Positions 11,049-21,591 of a stretch of DNA of 64,000 bases are shown here, one piece after another. Under the pieces are notes generated by a model. The model saw nothing but the letters and a program-made list of their open reading frames with translations, did not search any database and was not told the DNA's origin. The stretch covers positions 62,001-126,000 of the forward strand of contig UAVY01000002.1 of NCBI GenBank assembly GCA_900446925.1, read 5' to 3'. The position numbers and the translations under genes are program-made. The DNA comes from Citrobacter koseri (GTDB taxonomy: Bacteria; Pseudomonadota; Gammaproteobacteria; Enterobacterales; Enterobacteriaceae). How positions within the stretch are numbered: the stretch's first letter is position 1; the number at the start of each line of letters is the position of its first letter.

Positions 11049-11984
11049 TTACTTTGCGACCAGGATGGAGTCGACCAGCTTAAATTCCGGCGCTTTATCC
11101 AGCGGGATCACGTTGCCTGATTTCGCGGCATCAACCATCAGCCTGAGCCCTGTCGCGCCGATATCCGCAGGGTTCTGAGCGATGGTCGCCGTCATCTGTC
11201 CGGCCTCCACCATTTTGCGGGCTTCCGGGATACCGTCTGTACCCACTACCAGCACTTTTCCGCTTTTCCCGGCGTTAGCCACGGCCTGGGCGACGCCCAT
11301 CGCCATGGTGTCGTTAGCGCAATAAATCGCTTTGATATTCGGGTTGCGTTGCAGCACGTTGGTGGCAACGTCTAACGCTTTGATTCGGTCCCAGTCTGCG
11401 GGTTGGCTGGCGACCAGCTTGATTTGGCTTGCTTTTTTGAAAGCCTCGGTTGCGCCATTGCGGCGCGCCTCGCCGGAGGCGTTACCGGCTTTACCTTCAA
11501 TAATGGCGACTTCACCGCCCTCGGCGCCCAGTTTCTCAATAATGAACTCCGCGCCTTTGGCGCCCACGGCGACGTTATCGGTAGTGACAAACCCTTCGAC
11601 GTTACCGCCCGCTTTTTTCAGGTTATCCATATCGATTTTTTCATCGAGATTGACCAGATAAATCCCTTTCTTCCACGCGCGGGCGACGGGCATCACCAGG
11701 TTTACTGAGGATAATGGCGCAAAGGCGATACCTTTGTAATTTTTATTGCTGAGATCTTCGAATAGCTGCAACTGAGACTGAAAGTCGCCTTCCGAAGGCG
11801 AGGCAAAAATATCGACGCTGACACCCAGCGTTTTTGCTTCATCTTCAATACCTTTTTTCATATCCACCCAGAATGGATTGGATAATGTTTTTAATACTAC
11901 GGCATATTCGGCGGCGGCAAATGCGCTGGTGGACAACATTAAGCCCATAGCCGCACCGCTGAAATATTTCAGATATTTATTCAT
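11049..11984 (-). CDS. alsB: D-allose-binding periplasmic protein AlsB
   Basis: AlsB is the periplasmic receptor of the allose importer. It is intact at 311 residues, the E. coli length, starting MNKYLKYFSGAAMGLML with a signal peptide cut after AFA-AEYAVVLK. The ligand-binding fold shows SNPFWVDMKKG, YCANDTMAMG and VGTDGIPEA. ATG 11984 is preferred to the upstream in-frame ATG because it matches the family and gives a proper signal peptide. It follows alsR by 53 bases. Confidence 0.97.
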   Translation of the reverse strand: MNKYLKYFSGAAMGLMLSTSAFAAAEYAVVLKTLSNPFWVDMKKGIEDEAKTLGVSVDIFASPSEGDFQSQLQLFEDLSNKNYKGIAFAPLSSVNLVMPVARAWKKGIYLVNLDEKIDMDNLKKAGGNVEGFVTTDNVAVGAKGAEFIIEKLGAEGGEVAIIEGKAGNASGEARRNGATEAFKKASQIKLVASQPADWDRIKALDVATNVLQRNPNIKAIYCANDTMAMGVAQAVANAGKSGKVLVVGTDGIPEARKMVEAGQMTATIAQNPADIGATGLRLMVDAAKSGNVIPLDKAPEFKLVDSILVAK

Positions 11985-12037
11985 AGCAGTATTCTCAGTG
12001 TAGGGTGTTGCTCCCGAAAATGAGAGCAACGAGCATT

Positions 12038-12929
12038 TTATTTCAGCGCGCCTGGTGAAAAGAAATCAACAATTGCGCCAGTTTTTTGCATATTAATGGT
12101 TGCCTGTTCGATATTCAGTTGGGCGACGGAAACAAAAAATGCATCCAGTAGAGTGAGTTGTAATATGCGTGCGGAAGCATTGCGCCCTAATAACGGTGTT
12201 TCTGGTGCTGGCGAACAAATAATATAGTCAGCCAATTTGGCGATAGGTGAATGGTAGCTGTGGGTGATACAGATAATTTTGGCACCATTCTTTTTCGCCA
12301 GTTCAACTGCGGCTTTTACATCACTGGTGCGCCCGGAATGGGTCACCACCAACACGACATCGCCTTCTTTTAATAGCGATGCGGACATCATCATGATGTG
12401 CGCGTCCGGGTAAGTCTGGCAGCGCACGCCGATGCGTAAGAACTTATGCTGTACGTCCGCGCAGATGGCATTCGACCCGCCAGCGCCATACAAATCACGC
12501 TGCTTCGCCTGATAAAAGAAGCGTGCGGCGCGATGAATCTCATCCACGTTGACGATTGGACTGACCTTCCATAATGGTGCGTAAGGTAATGTTGAATACC
12601 TTATTCACCACATCCTGCGGCGCTTCATCAAAGGCCAGTTCGGCAGGCAATACCTGCTCAGACTGAGAAAAATAGTCTTCCAGCGCGCTGCGTAAGTTGC
12701 GAAACCGCTGAATCCCAGCAGTTTCGATACCTTAACAATCATGGCTTCAGATACCGCCAGCGCCTCTGCGACATCTTTAATGGCTGGCGCGCTACTGAGA
12801 TTACCCCGGCTTGAGTAACCACTCGACGATACGGCTCTCGTTCTCCGTCATGCCTTCCTGCTTCATGCGCAGGTAAGGCGCAAGCCCGATGCCGTTTGGA
12901 AGCCCTGAATCAAATTCTGACTGACTCAT
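12038..12929 (-). CDS. alsR: RpiR-family repressor of the allose operon and rpiB, AlsR
   Basis: AlsR is a DNA-binding repressor with an N-terminal RpiR helix-turn-helix and a C-terminal SIS sugar-phosphate domain (GAGGSNAICADV, THSGRTSDVKAA). In E. coli it controls als and rpiB. Three indels interrupt the first 120 codons: insertions near 12556 and 12805 and a deletion near 12696; net length fits 296 residues, identical to E. coli. The start MSQSEFDSGLPNGIGLA at 12929 is clear. It is divergent from rpiB across a 360-bp regulatory region. Confidence 0.92.
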
Positions 12930-13289
12930 TACGTTCTCTTGTCCCTTGAAATGAAGACGCCACTATATCACCACAGCAGGAACAGAAAAGATGCTGACCA
13001 CTTCACAAAATAGTTAAATTTATAAAGTTTGTCATTTTGTGAATTTAATAACGTTGATAAAAATACGGAATGAAAATAAGTCAATACAAAACAATGAATT
13101 ATAGTTTTTGCTTGTTCAGGTGCAGCCTGTGTAAGCATCAAGATCGGGTATTTGTCGCTCTTGCTTTGCCGAACGGAGGTGTGTAGAACAGGCCCATACA
13201 GCGGCTTTCTGTCGATTTATTGTTCTTTTAAATTCATTTAAATCACAAATATTTTTTATTCGTAAAGTTTGACCAGGGCGAGAATGAGT
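12930..13289. promoter_or_regulatory. alsR/rpiB divergent promoter region with inverted repeat
   Basis: This AT-rich gap separates the divergent alsR and rpiB genes. A perfect 10-bp inverted repeat, TTCACAAAAT at 13002-13011 and ATTTTGTGAA at 13034-13043, is centred about 94 bases from the alsR start and is a candidate AlsR or CRP operator (each half contains TGTGA). I see no gene in the gap. Confidence 0.55.
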
Positions 13290-13739
13290 ATGAAAAAGAT
13301 AGCATTTGGCTGTGATCACGTTGGTTTTATCCTGAAACAGGATATTTTGACGCACTTAACCCAGCGCGGTATTACGGTGATTGATAAGGGAACCTGGTCG
13401 CCGGAGCGCACGGATTACCCGCATTATGCCAGCGAGGTGGCACAAGCCGTTGTCTCTGGCGAGGTTGATGGCGGTATTCTGGTGTGTGGCACCGGTGTGG
13501 GGATTTCGATAACGGCAAACAAGTTTGCCGGAGTCCGCGCCGTCGTTTGCAGCGAACCCTATTCGGCACAGCTTTCGCGCCAGCATAATGATACCAACGT
13601 GCTGGCTTTTGGCTCGCGGGTTGTTGGGCTGGAGCTGGCAAAAATGATCGTGGATGCCTGGCTGGATGCGGGGTTTGAAGGGGGGCGCCATCAAAAGCGC
13701 GTGGAGGCGATTATGGCGATAGAACAGCAGGGCAAATGA
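13290..13739 (+). CDS. rpiB: Allose-6-phosphate / ribose-5-phosphate isomerase B RpiB
   Basis: RpiB interconverts ribose 5-phosphate and ribulose 5-phosphate and also isomerises allose 6-phosphate to allulose 6-phosphate, the step before AlsE. The intact 149-residue protein starts MKKIAFGCDHVGF, carries the active-site Cys in ILVCGTGVGIS and conserved HYASEVA and RQHNDTNVLAFG. ATG 13290 is chosen over 13269 and 13284 to match the family length. It is divergent from alsR. Confidence 0.97.
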   Translation: MKKIAFGCDHVGFILKQDILTHLTQRGITVIDKGTWSPERTDYPHYASEVAQAVVSGEVDGGILVCGTGVGISITANKFAGVRAVVCSEPYSAQLSRQHNDTNVLAFGSRVVGLELAKMIVDAWLDAGFEGGRHQKRVEAIMAIEQQGK

Positions 13740-13808
13740 GATTCCTCCGCTACACGTCGAACAGGCCATTCGCTACCGTGAGGGGAAGATCTCTGCGAGG
13801 CTGGTTTT

Positions 13809-14145
13809 ATGAAACGCTATTCTACGCTCATTGCTCTGGGTCTGTTGTCGCTGACGACGCTTTCCTGCGCATGCCGATATTGTTGATGACACCATCGGTA
13901 ATATTCAGCAGGCGATCAATGGACGCGTATAAATCTGACAACGGGCGGGATTATGAGGATGACCGCCGTGATGAAGAGTGGCAGCGCCAGATGAGCGGAC
14001 GATCGCCGCAGACAATATGACGACAGACGCCGTCAGTTTGAAGATCGGCGTCGCCAGTTGGACGATCGCCAACGCCAGCTCGATCCAAGAACGTCGTCAG
14101 CTGGAAGATGAAGAGCGCAGAATGGAAGACGAGTACGATCGTTAA
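13809..14145 (+). CDS. yjdP: Small exported charged protein YjdP
   Basis: YjdP is an uncharacterised secreted protein of about 110 residues. It has a signal peptide (MKRYSTLIALGLLSLTTLS), an IVDDTIGNIQQAIN segment and then a very charged tail of repeated D-D-R-R-R-Q and R-R-Q-L-D-D-R-Q units ending EERRMEDEYDR. Four indels (near 13875, 13920, 13996 and 14093) break the frame so that no long open frame covers it; the reconstruction follows E. coli YjdP closely. It sits between rpiB and phnP, the same place as in E. coli. Function is unknown. Confidence 0.78.
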
Positions 14146-14155
14146 CCGCGCGACA

Positions 14156-14200
14156 ATCGTAGGCCGGATAAGGCGCAATGCGCCGCCATCCGGCGTAAGG
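14156..14200. repeat. REP sequence
   Basis: A single palindromic REP unit (GTAGGCCGGATAAGGCG with GCGCCGCCATCCGGC) lies between the convergent yjdP and phnP genes and may act as a transcription or exonuclease barrier. Confidence 0.85.
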
Positions 14201-14965
14201 CTACTCCAGCACAATCTCCATTCCGTCATATCCGGCTTCAATGCCGCCCGGCAGGGGGTTATCCATCAGCCATACGTCGAACGAGTGGCTGATGTGGGTG
14301 AGAATGACCCGTGGGCAGTGAATCACCTCATTGAGCGCGATAACCGTGTTTACATCGCAGTGATTACGCGGCGCTTCCGCGCGTGGCGCGTGACTACAGT
14401 CGATGACGATCGTCTGCGGCTGGTTATTCAGCAGAAATTTTACTGTCTTATCCGGCAGCGCTGCGGTGTCCGACAGCCACGCGACGCGGCTGTGCGCAGA
14501 TTCCAGCAGATAGCCAAACGTCAGTTTTGAATGGTTAAGCGGCAGCGGCGTTACCTGTAATCCCTGGAGATCGAAGACCACAAACGGTTCGACGGTATGG
14601 CTGAAATCAAGGATGCCGGGATGTTTAAACAGATCGTCGCAGCCCTGTTCATCCGGCGGGCCATAAACCGGGAATCGCGGCGCCCACGCCCCAGCGCAGG
14701 GGGAACAGTCCCTGAACATGATCCATATGGTAATGCGTGAGCAGAAACTGCTGAAAAAGATCCGGCGGGCCAGCGATCGGTAAGATCGTGCAGGCCCGCA
14801 TCAAGCAGCGTTACCTGCGTCATTGAATTTGACGACGCCGCTACAGGGGGCCGGCGGCGATACTGCTCCTGTAAGCGTGCCCGACGGCAGGCGAGACAAT
14901 CGCAGCCGTATGCTGGCCACGCCCTGTGCGCCGCCGGTTCCTGTAAGCGTAATCGTCAGGCTCAT
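14201..14965 (-). CDS. phnP: Phosphoribosyl 1,2-cyclic phosphate phosphodiesterase PhnP
   Basis: PhnP opens the cyclic ribose phosphate made by C-P lyase. It belongs to the metallo-beta-lactamase fold with metal ligands in [16 protein letters not shown] and the C-terminal LTHISHSFD. Six insertions (near 14680, 14757, 14820, two at 14845-14850, and 14915) scramble the first half; removing them gives exactly 252 residues, as in E. coli, from [15 protein letters not shown] at 14965. It is the last gene of the phn operon and starts eight bases after phnO. Confidence 0.92.
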
Positions 14966-14973
14966 TAGTCACC

Positions 14974-15411
14974 TCAAAGCGCTTTGGTAAAACGAAAATG
15001 GCTTTGCGCATACCCTTCACGCAGATAAAACCGGTGCGCATCATGGCGTTCTCACGCTGGTGGACAGCTCCGTCATCTCCCGCGCCGGCCTGGCGGGCTT
15101 CTTCTTCCGCCCATGCCAAGCAACCGGCTGCCGACTTTCAGACCTCGCGCCTGCGGCATCACCACCAGTTCCTGGATCTCCCCGATCCAGTTAGCGTGAT
15201 GCAGGTGGTACTGCATATGCAGGCCGATCATCCCGACAACCTGCCCGTCGCGCAGCGCCAGCTGGTAGCGTATCGTGCGATCCTGCAAATTTGAGGCAAA
15301 CCCGGCGCGAAAGGCCTGGCGATCGAACTCCGCTTGTTTCAGTTCGCAGATCAGTTGATACACCGCGTCGGTATCGTCCGGCGTGGCCCGGCGTAGTTCA
15401 CAGACAGGCAT
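14974..15411 (-). CDS. phnO: Aminoalkylphosphonate N-acetyltransferase PhnO
   Basis: PhnO is a GNAT acetyltransferase that acetylates aminoalkylphosphonates such as 1-aminomethylphosphonate. Strand [20 protein letters not shown] with the acetyl-CoA loop is visible, and the C-terminus is HFRFTKAL. Three insertions in the second half (near 15045, 15085 and 15110) break the frame; bridged length is 144 residues, the same as E. coli. It overlaps the phnN 3' end by 14 bases. Confidence 0.92.
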
Positions 15412-15956
15412 GGCTTTTCTCCTGGCGGCCCATTAACGTTAATAAGGTATCGACTGACTGTAGCAAACTTCCGTCATTATTGAGGATATGACAGTTAAAA
15501 GGGGCGTAACGGGCCGCGCGCGCCAGGCGAGCGGCAATCTCGGTTTCGCTTTCACGCCCGCCGCGCCCTGTAGGCGCTGGCGCAAAATATCGGGAGAGAC
15601 CTGCAAACAGATGGGCAGCAGCGCTTTGCCGTAGCGGGCCTGCGCCTGCGGCAGATGGGCGCGTGAGCCGTTAACCACCACGTCAAAACCGGCGTGCAGC
15701 CACAGATCGATCTCCACGCCAACGCCGTAGTACAGGCCATTAGCGTGCCAGCTCAGCGCCAGTAAATTTTGCCCTGCCCGAGTGAAAAAACTCCTGCTCG
15801 CTCAGCGCAATATGGTTCTCGTTGCCCGCGTTAGCCGCACGCGTGATATAGCGGTGCGCAACCAGCAACTGCGTATGTTCCCGCTGGCGGAGCGCCGCCA
15901 GCAAACTGTCCCTTACCGGAGCCGGACGGCCCCATCAGCCAGATCAGTTTTCCCAT
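15398..15956 (-). CDS. phnN: Ribose 1,5-bisphosphokinase PhnN
   Basis: PhnN phosphorylates ribose 1,5-bisphosphate to PRPP, joining the C-P lyase product to nucleotide metabolism. It has a P-loop GPSGSGKD at residues 9-16 and [20 protein letters not shown]. Two insertions (in a run of T near 15787 and near 15915) and one deletion near 15575 disturb the frame; the net length fits 185 residues, as in E. coli. It starts two bases after the phnM stop. Confidence 0.9.
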
Positions 15957-15958
15957 AG

Positions 15959-17096
15959 TCAGAACACCCTTTTACCCTGACGCCAGACGTGGTCGATATG
16001 AATGTGATCGCCTTTACGGTGCGCCAGCACCAGGTCGGCGCGCCTGCCTTCGGCGATGATGCCGCGATCGTCGAGATTCAGCGCGCGCGCCGGGTTGCGT
16101 GTCACCAGGCGCATTGCCTGCGGCAGCGTAAATGTGTTGGCCTCGTCGTCCGCCACGCGGAATGCCGCGTCGAGCAGGCTGGCGGGGTAATAGTCGGAGG
16201 AGAGGATATCCAGCAACCCCAGTTCTGCCAGCTTATGCGCCGCCACGTTGCCGGAGTGCGAACCGCCGCGCACGATGTTGGGCGCGCCCATCAGTACGTT
16301 CATCCCATGCTTGCGTGACGCCTCTGCCGCCTCGAACGTGGTGGGAAATTCGGCGATCACGCTGCCAAGCTGATGCGATTCCAGCACATGATCGGGCGTT
16401 GCGTCATCGTGGGCTTGCCAGCGCGAGATGACGTTCGCGGCACATCTGCGCGATGGCGGCGCGGTTCGGCTGCGACCAGCGCGCCGCAAGCTGAAGCTGT
16501 TCCTCTTCGTAGCGGGCCATCTGCTCATCATTGAGTGAATATTTGCCCTGATAGTATTCACGGTACTTCTCGCGGTTAGCGAACTGGCGCTGACCCGGCG
16601 AGTGATCCATCAGCGAGACCAGCGTTACCGGCTCACGATCCACCAGCTTTTCGAACAGCGGCAGGGTGGTGTGATGGGGCAATTCACAGCGCAGATGCAG
16701 GCGGTGTTCGGCACGGTTAACGCCGCGTTTCTGCGTCTCTTCGACGGCATTGATCATCTTTTCCAGATTTTCCAGGCGATCGCCGCCGTCGCGGACATCG
16801 CCAATCGCAACGGCATCCAGCACGGTGGTGATACCGCTGGCGACCATCAGCGCGTCGTGGCTGCTCATGGCGGAATGGGCGGGCCAGTCCACCTTCGGGC
16901 GTGGGGTGAAGAATTTGTCGAGATTATCGGTATGCAGCTCAATTAAACCCGGCAGCAGCCAGCCGCCTTCGCCATCCAGCGCCTCGGGGTGACGGCTCTG
17001 ACTTTCCGCAAAGGCGCGGATAATCCCATCCTGCATTTCCAGCGATCCCTGCACCACTTCGTCTTCCAGCACCAGCTTTACGTTGTTGATAATCAT
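15959..17096 (-). CDS. phnM: Alpha-D-ribose 1-methylphosphonate 5-triphosphate diphosphatase PhnM
   Basis: PhnM is an amidohydrolase-superfamily enzyme that removes diphosphate from ribose methylphosphonate triphosphate before C-P bond cleavage. Metal ligands are in [15 protein letters not shown] and the C-terminal [12 protein letters not shown]. One insertion near 16428 (CCC for CC in ASHDDAT) breaks the frame; bridged length is 378 residues, identical to E. coli. The ATG at 17096 overlaps the phnL stop (ATGA). Confidence 0.95.
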
Positions 17097-17777
17097 GATG
17101 TGGTTCCCATCCAGATGCAAAACGATCCGCTACGCGATCGCGTACGGTTTGATCGTGAAAAATGCCGACAATCGCCGCGCCGCGCGCTTTGGCTTCTTCA
17201 ATCAGCGCGACCACGGCGGCGCTGTTTTTGGCGTCCAGTGAGGCGGTGGGTTCATCAAGCAGCAGGATCGGGTAATCGACGATAAACCCGCGCGCGATAT
17301 TCACGCGCTGCTGCTCGCCGCCGGAAAAGGTGGAGGGCGCGAGATGCCATAGCCGTTCCGGGATGTTCAGGCGCGTCAGCAGATTCGCGGCTTTCGCGGC
17401 GCACGTTTCGCGGGCGACGCCCAGATCCAGCAGCGGCTGCATCACCACATCCCAGCGCGGAGATCCGGGGGATCACGCGCAGAAACTGGCTCACCCAGCC
17501 GATCGTCGAGCGACGCACTTCCAGCACCTTGCCGCGCCGGGGCCTGCACCAGATCGATCCACTCATCGTTATGACGAATGTGGATGTGCCCTTCGTCCGG
17601 CAAATAGTTGGCATATAGTGAGCGCAACAGCGTCGATTTACCGCTCCCGGAGTGGCCGTGCAGCACCACGCATTCACCGTTTTGTACCTCCAGAGAGGCG
17701 TTTTGCAGCACCGGCAGGCGCACGCCATTTTGCTGGTGCAGCACAAAGGTTTTACTGACGTTTTCTACGCGAATCAT
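17093..17777 (-). CDS. phnL: C-P lyase accessory ABC protein PhnL
   Basis: PhnL is an ABC-type ATPase that binds the C-P lyase core complex rather than a membrane permease. Walker [10 protein letters not shown] is at about residues 40-48, with signature [12 protein letters not shown] and [11 protein letters not shown]. Four insertions (near 17112, 17125, 17455 and 17535) split it; bridged it is 226 residues, equal to E. coli. A BIME lies between it and phnK. Confidence 0.93.
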
Positions 17778-17797
17778 TTTGGCCTCTTAATTCTGAT

Positions 17798-17875
17798 TGC
17801 CGGATGGCGGCTTCGCCTTATCCGGCCTACAGGTGCGCTTTTTGTAGGACGGGTAAGCGAAGCGCCACCCGGCAA
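17798..17875. repeat. BIME between phnK and phnL
   Basis: Inverted REP units (GCCGGATGGCGGCTTCGCC with its partner, then a second pair around GTAAGCGAAGCGCCACCC) occupy the only sizeable gap in the distal phn operon. Confidence 0.85.
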
Positions 17876-17884
17876 AACAAAAAA

Positions 17885-18644
17885 TCAGTTCTGCAATACC
17901 GACGACACCAGCAACTGGGTATACGGATGATGCGGATCGTCGAGCACGCGGTCGGTTAATCCACTTTCCACCACCTGACCTTGCTTCATCACCAGCAGAC
18001 GGTCTGCTAACAGGCGCGCCACGCCCAAATCGTGGGGTGACAATCACCACAGCCAGATCCAGTTCCACCACCAGGCTGCGCAGCAGGTCCAGCAGCTTTG
18101 CCTGTACGGAAACGTCCAGCCCGCCGGTGGGTTCGTCCATAAACACCAGCTTCGGGTGAGTGACCAGATTGCGGGCGATCTGCAAACGCTGCTGCATCCC
18201 GCCGGAAAAGGTGGTCGGCAGGTCGTCGATGCGCGAGGCCGGAATTTCCACCTCCTCCAGCCAGCGCTTCGCCGTGGCGCGAATTTCACCATAGGACGCG
18301 CGCCGGTGGCCATCAGGCGTTCGCCGATATTGCCGCCCGCCGAGACCTGGCGGCGCAGTCCGTCCATCGGATGCTGATGCACCACGCCCCATTCCGTGCG
18401 CAGCAGGCGGCGGCGGGTCGGCTTCGCTCATGCCGTACAGTGAACGGTTCTGGTACAAAATGTCGCCGGACTGCGGCGTCAGGCGCGAGGAGATGGATTT
18501 CAGCAGGGTGGTTTTGCCGGAACCGGACTCCCCGACAATGCCCAGCACTTCACCAGGCCACAGGTCAAAAGAAACATCGCTGAAGCCTTTGCCCGGCGCG
18601 TAGAGATGGGTCAGGTTATTGACTGAAAGCAGCGGTTGCGTCAT
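17885..18644 (-). CDS. phnK: C-P lyase accessory ABC protein PhnK
   Basis: PhnK is an ABC ATPase that docks on the PhnGHIJ core complex. It starts MTQPLLSVNNLTHLYAPGKG at 18644, with Walker A GESGSGKTT, signature FSGGMQQRLQIARNL and LVFMDEPTGGLDVS. Insertions near 18415 and 18035 and one deletion near 18298 disturb the frame; the net length gives 252 residues as in E. coli. Its ATG overlaps the phnJ stop (ATGA). Confidence 0.93.
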
Positions 18645-19497
18645 TTGCTGAGTGCCTCGCTCTGTTGGCGGCAATAATCGGTGTCGGAGCAGACAAACAT
18701 CCGTTTGCCGGTGTCATCCAGCACCACTTCGTCGAGATAGCTGTGCGTTGAACCGCAGATGGCGCAGGGCTCATCCCAGGTTTGTACGGTGAACGGGTGA
18801 TCGTCGAAATCGAGGCTTTCCACGCGGGTCCAGGGCGGCACGGCATAGATGCGTTTTTCGCGTCCCGCGCCGAACAGTTGCAGCGCGGGCATCATATTCA
18901 TCTTCGGGTTGTCGAATTTCGGGATCGGCGACGGGTCCATGACGTAGCGGTCATTGACCTTCACCGGGTAGGCGTAGGTGGTGGCGATATGGCCGAAGCG
19001 GGCGATATCTTCGTACAGCTTCACCTGCATGGACGCCGTACTCTTCCAGCGCGTGCATGGTGCGGGTTTCGGTTTCGCGCGGTTCGATAAAACGCAGCGG
19101 TTCAGGGATCGGCACCTGGAAGATAATGATCTGATCTTCGGTCAGCGGCGTTTCCGGGATCCGGTGACGGGTCTGGATCAGCGTCGCGTCTTCGGTGCGT
19201 TCGGTGGTGTTCACGCCGGTTACACGCTTAAAGAAGTTGCGGATCGACACGGCGTTGGTGGTGTCATCCGCCCCCTGGTCGATCACTTTCAGAATGTTCC
19301 GGCTCGCCCAATCACGCTGGCGGGTAAGCTGAATGCCGCCCGTTCCCCAGCCGTAGGGCATCGGCATTTCACGCCCGCCGAACGGCACCTGATAACCGGG
19401 GGATCGCCACCGCTTTTAAAAAATAGCGCGGCGGATCATGCGTTTGGTTTGCTCGTCGAGATAAGCAAAGTTGTAGCCGGGAGAGGTTAGTCGTCAC
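18641..19497 (-). CDS. phnJ: Carbon-phosphorus lyase catalytic subunit PhnJ
   Basis: PhnJ is the radical-SAM enzyme that cleaves the C-P bond. The four conserved cysteines are present in CAICGST, FVCSDTDYC, and the glycine-radical region IPGYQVPFGG is readable. It carries eight insertions (near 19030, 19310-19345, 19400, 19425 and 19480), the most broken gene of the window; removing them gives 282 residues against 281 in E. coli. The likely start is GTG at 19497, because AGGAGG lies about five bases upstream and the protein then reads MTTNLSGYNFAYLDEQ. It probably overlaps the phnI stop as GTGA. Confidence 0.9.
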
Positions 19498-20555
19498 GGC
19501 GGCCTCCTGTTGCAGGCGTTTGAGCAGTTCCAGTTCAGCCTGGAAATCGACGTAGTGGGGGAGTTTGAGGTGCGAAACAAAACCCGCCGCCTCGACGTTA
19601 TCCGCATGCGCCAGCACGAACTCTTCGTCCTGCGCCGGTCCCGTGACCGTTTCATCGTATTCGGGTGCCTGTAGGGCTCTTTCCACCAGCGCCATCGCCA
19701 TTGCTTTACGTTCGCTCATGCCGAACACCAGTCCGTAGCCGCGGGTAAAGTTGCGGCGCGTCGTTTTCCGGTGCGACAAAACCGGTTGACCATTTCGCAT
19801 TCCGTCATCAGCAATTCGCCGACGTTCACGGCAAATCCCAGCTCTTCCGGCACCGTTTCCAGCCCGACGTAGCCGCTGCGGATCTCACCGGCAAACGGGT
19901 GGTTGCGCCCGTAGCCGCGTTGCGTGGAATACGCCAGCGCCAGCAGATACCCTTCGTCGCCGCGCATCAGCTGTTGCAGGCGTGAGGAGCGCGAACAAGG
20001 GTAAACTGGCGGCGTGCGGGTGATGTCATCCGGCACGGCGCCGCTGTCTTCTTCACGCTTTGCCAGCCCCTGGTTCGCCAGCAGAGAAAAAACGTGCGGC
20101 GCGGCGTCCTGCATGGCGTCAGCGGTACGCAACGGCGGCGTTTCGCCGTTCGCCAGCAGGGTAAAATCGAGCAGGCGATGGGTGTAATCGTAGGTCGGCC
20201 CCAGCAGCTGCCCGCCGGGAATATCCTTGTAGACGGCGGAGATACGGCGCTCTAAACGCATCTCTGCGGTGTTCAGTGGCTCACTGACCGCCAGCTTTGC
20301 CAGCGTGGTGCGGTACGCGCGCAGCAGGAAAATGGCTTCGATGTTATCGCCGCTGGCCTGTTTTAAGGCGAGCGCGGCCAGTTCGCGGTCGGCGATGCCC
20401 CCTTCGGTCATCACGCGATCCACGGCCAGGTTCAACTGTTGCTCGATTTGCGCCACGCTCAGCTCGGCGAGGGTGTCGTCGCCCCGGCGTCGGTTTTCCT
20501 GCAACGCGTGGGCGTTGGCTATCGCCTTTTCGCCCCCTTTGACGGCTACGTACAT
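19494..20555 (-). CDS. phnI: C-P lyase core subunit PhnI
   Basis: PhnI is a core subunit that, with PhnG, H and L, couples phosphonate to the ribose of ATP. The protein starts [12 protein letters not shown] at 20555 and shows GGQLLGPTYDYTHRLLDFTL and HADNVEAAGFVSHLKLPHY. Two insertions near 19755-19785 are clear. A third is needed close to 19500 for the gene to stop at TGA 19494 instead of fusing with phnJ; with all three it is 352 residues against 354 in E. coli. The exact C-terminus is therefore inferred. Confidence 0.9.
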
Positions 20556-21138
20556 CAGCACACCTCCACATGGGTGGTTCGCGGAATCGCCAGCAGTCGC
20601 TCGCCGCAGGTGAGGATGAGATCGACCCCCAACGGGAACGGGTGCGGGCGCTCAGTCAGTTCATGGATGAGGCACTCCGGCAGCTGCGGGGCAATCATGC
20701 GTTCTTCGGCGATACCCGCCCCCGGTCAGGCGCAGCATGCGTCCGCCGCTCAGACTGGCGACCTGGACGATCAGGGTGGCGCTGGTTTCCGGCGCGACGG
20801 CGCTTCCGGCGGAAAGGGCGTTTAGCTGCTCGCTGCTGATGCGTTCATCGGCGACGGCAAAGGCGGCCTGCTGCGGCTGTTCAACCAGCGGCGCGCTGGT
20901 GTGAAAGCGCAGGTTCTGACTGCAATGTCGTTGTTGATGGACGGCGCGAGCCATACCGGGGTGTCGCCGTCGACCAGAGTGAGCAATACGCTGGTGGTGG
21001 CCAGATTCAGCGGCTGCCAGCCGTGTTTCAGTGATGCAGGGCGACAATCACCCCCGGCTCGCTCATCGCCTTCAGCAGGCGACGAAAACTCTGTTGCGCG
21101 TCCTGAACGGGCAGGGTAAAGGCGGTTTGTAGGGTCAT
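20555..21138 (-). CDS. phnH: C-P lyase core subunit PhnH
   Basis: PhnH is a core-complex subunit needed for coupling of phosphonate and ATP. It begins [20 protein letters not shown] at 21138 and ends [11 protein letters not shown]. Two deletions (near 20925 and 21032) and one insertion near 20727 disturb it, an unusual excess of deletions; the net length fits 194 residues, as in E. coli. The stop overlaps the phnI start (TGATG) and its ATG overlaps the phnG stop (ATGA). Confidence 0.92.
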
Positions 21139-21587
21139 GCGTTATCTCCGCGTACCAGCGTAAAGAAGTCGACCCGGCTGGCGTTTACTTCGGCGCGGCG
21201 AGCGGTAATGTGTGCGTCGCGTTCCGCCTCCAGCGGGGCAATTAAGGTTTCCATTAAGGTCTGGAAGTGAGTGTGCTCCTGCAACAGCGCGTCGATGACG
21301 GCGCACTGCTCGGCGTGGTGTTTGTTGCGCCCCAGCAGGTAGCTGTAGCCAGCGTGCCGCTCTTAAGACGCACCACCGCACGGGTCAGCGTGGTATCTCC
21401 GGCGAAAAAGCGGTTGCCGGTGCCGCCCATGCGGGCCTGAATCTGCATCAGCCCGGTTTCCCGGGGCGCGAATCAGTTCGTATTCCGGCATGAGTTTCAG
21501 CGCCTGCATTTTCACGTTAAGCGCGTCGGCGTTGCTGTAAGCCAGCGCGCGCATCCAGCGCTGGCGAGTGGCGGTATCGAAGTGCAT
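21135..21587 (-). CDS. phnG: C-P lyase core subunit PhnG
   Basis: PhnG is a 150-residue subunit of the core complex that starts [16 protein letters not shown] and ends [17 protein letters not shown]. One insertion near 21462 and one deletion near 21350 compensate, so that total length equals the E. coli gene. It begins just after phnF. Confidence 0.92.
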
Positions 21588-21591
21588 TCCG

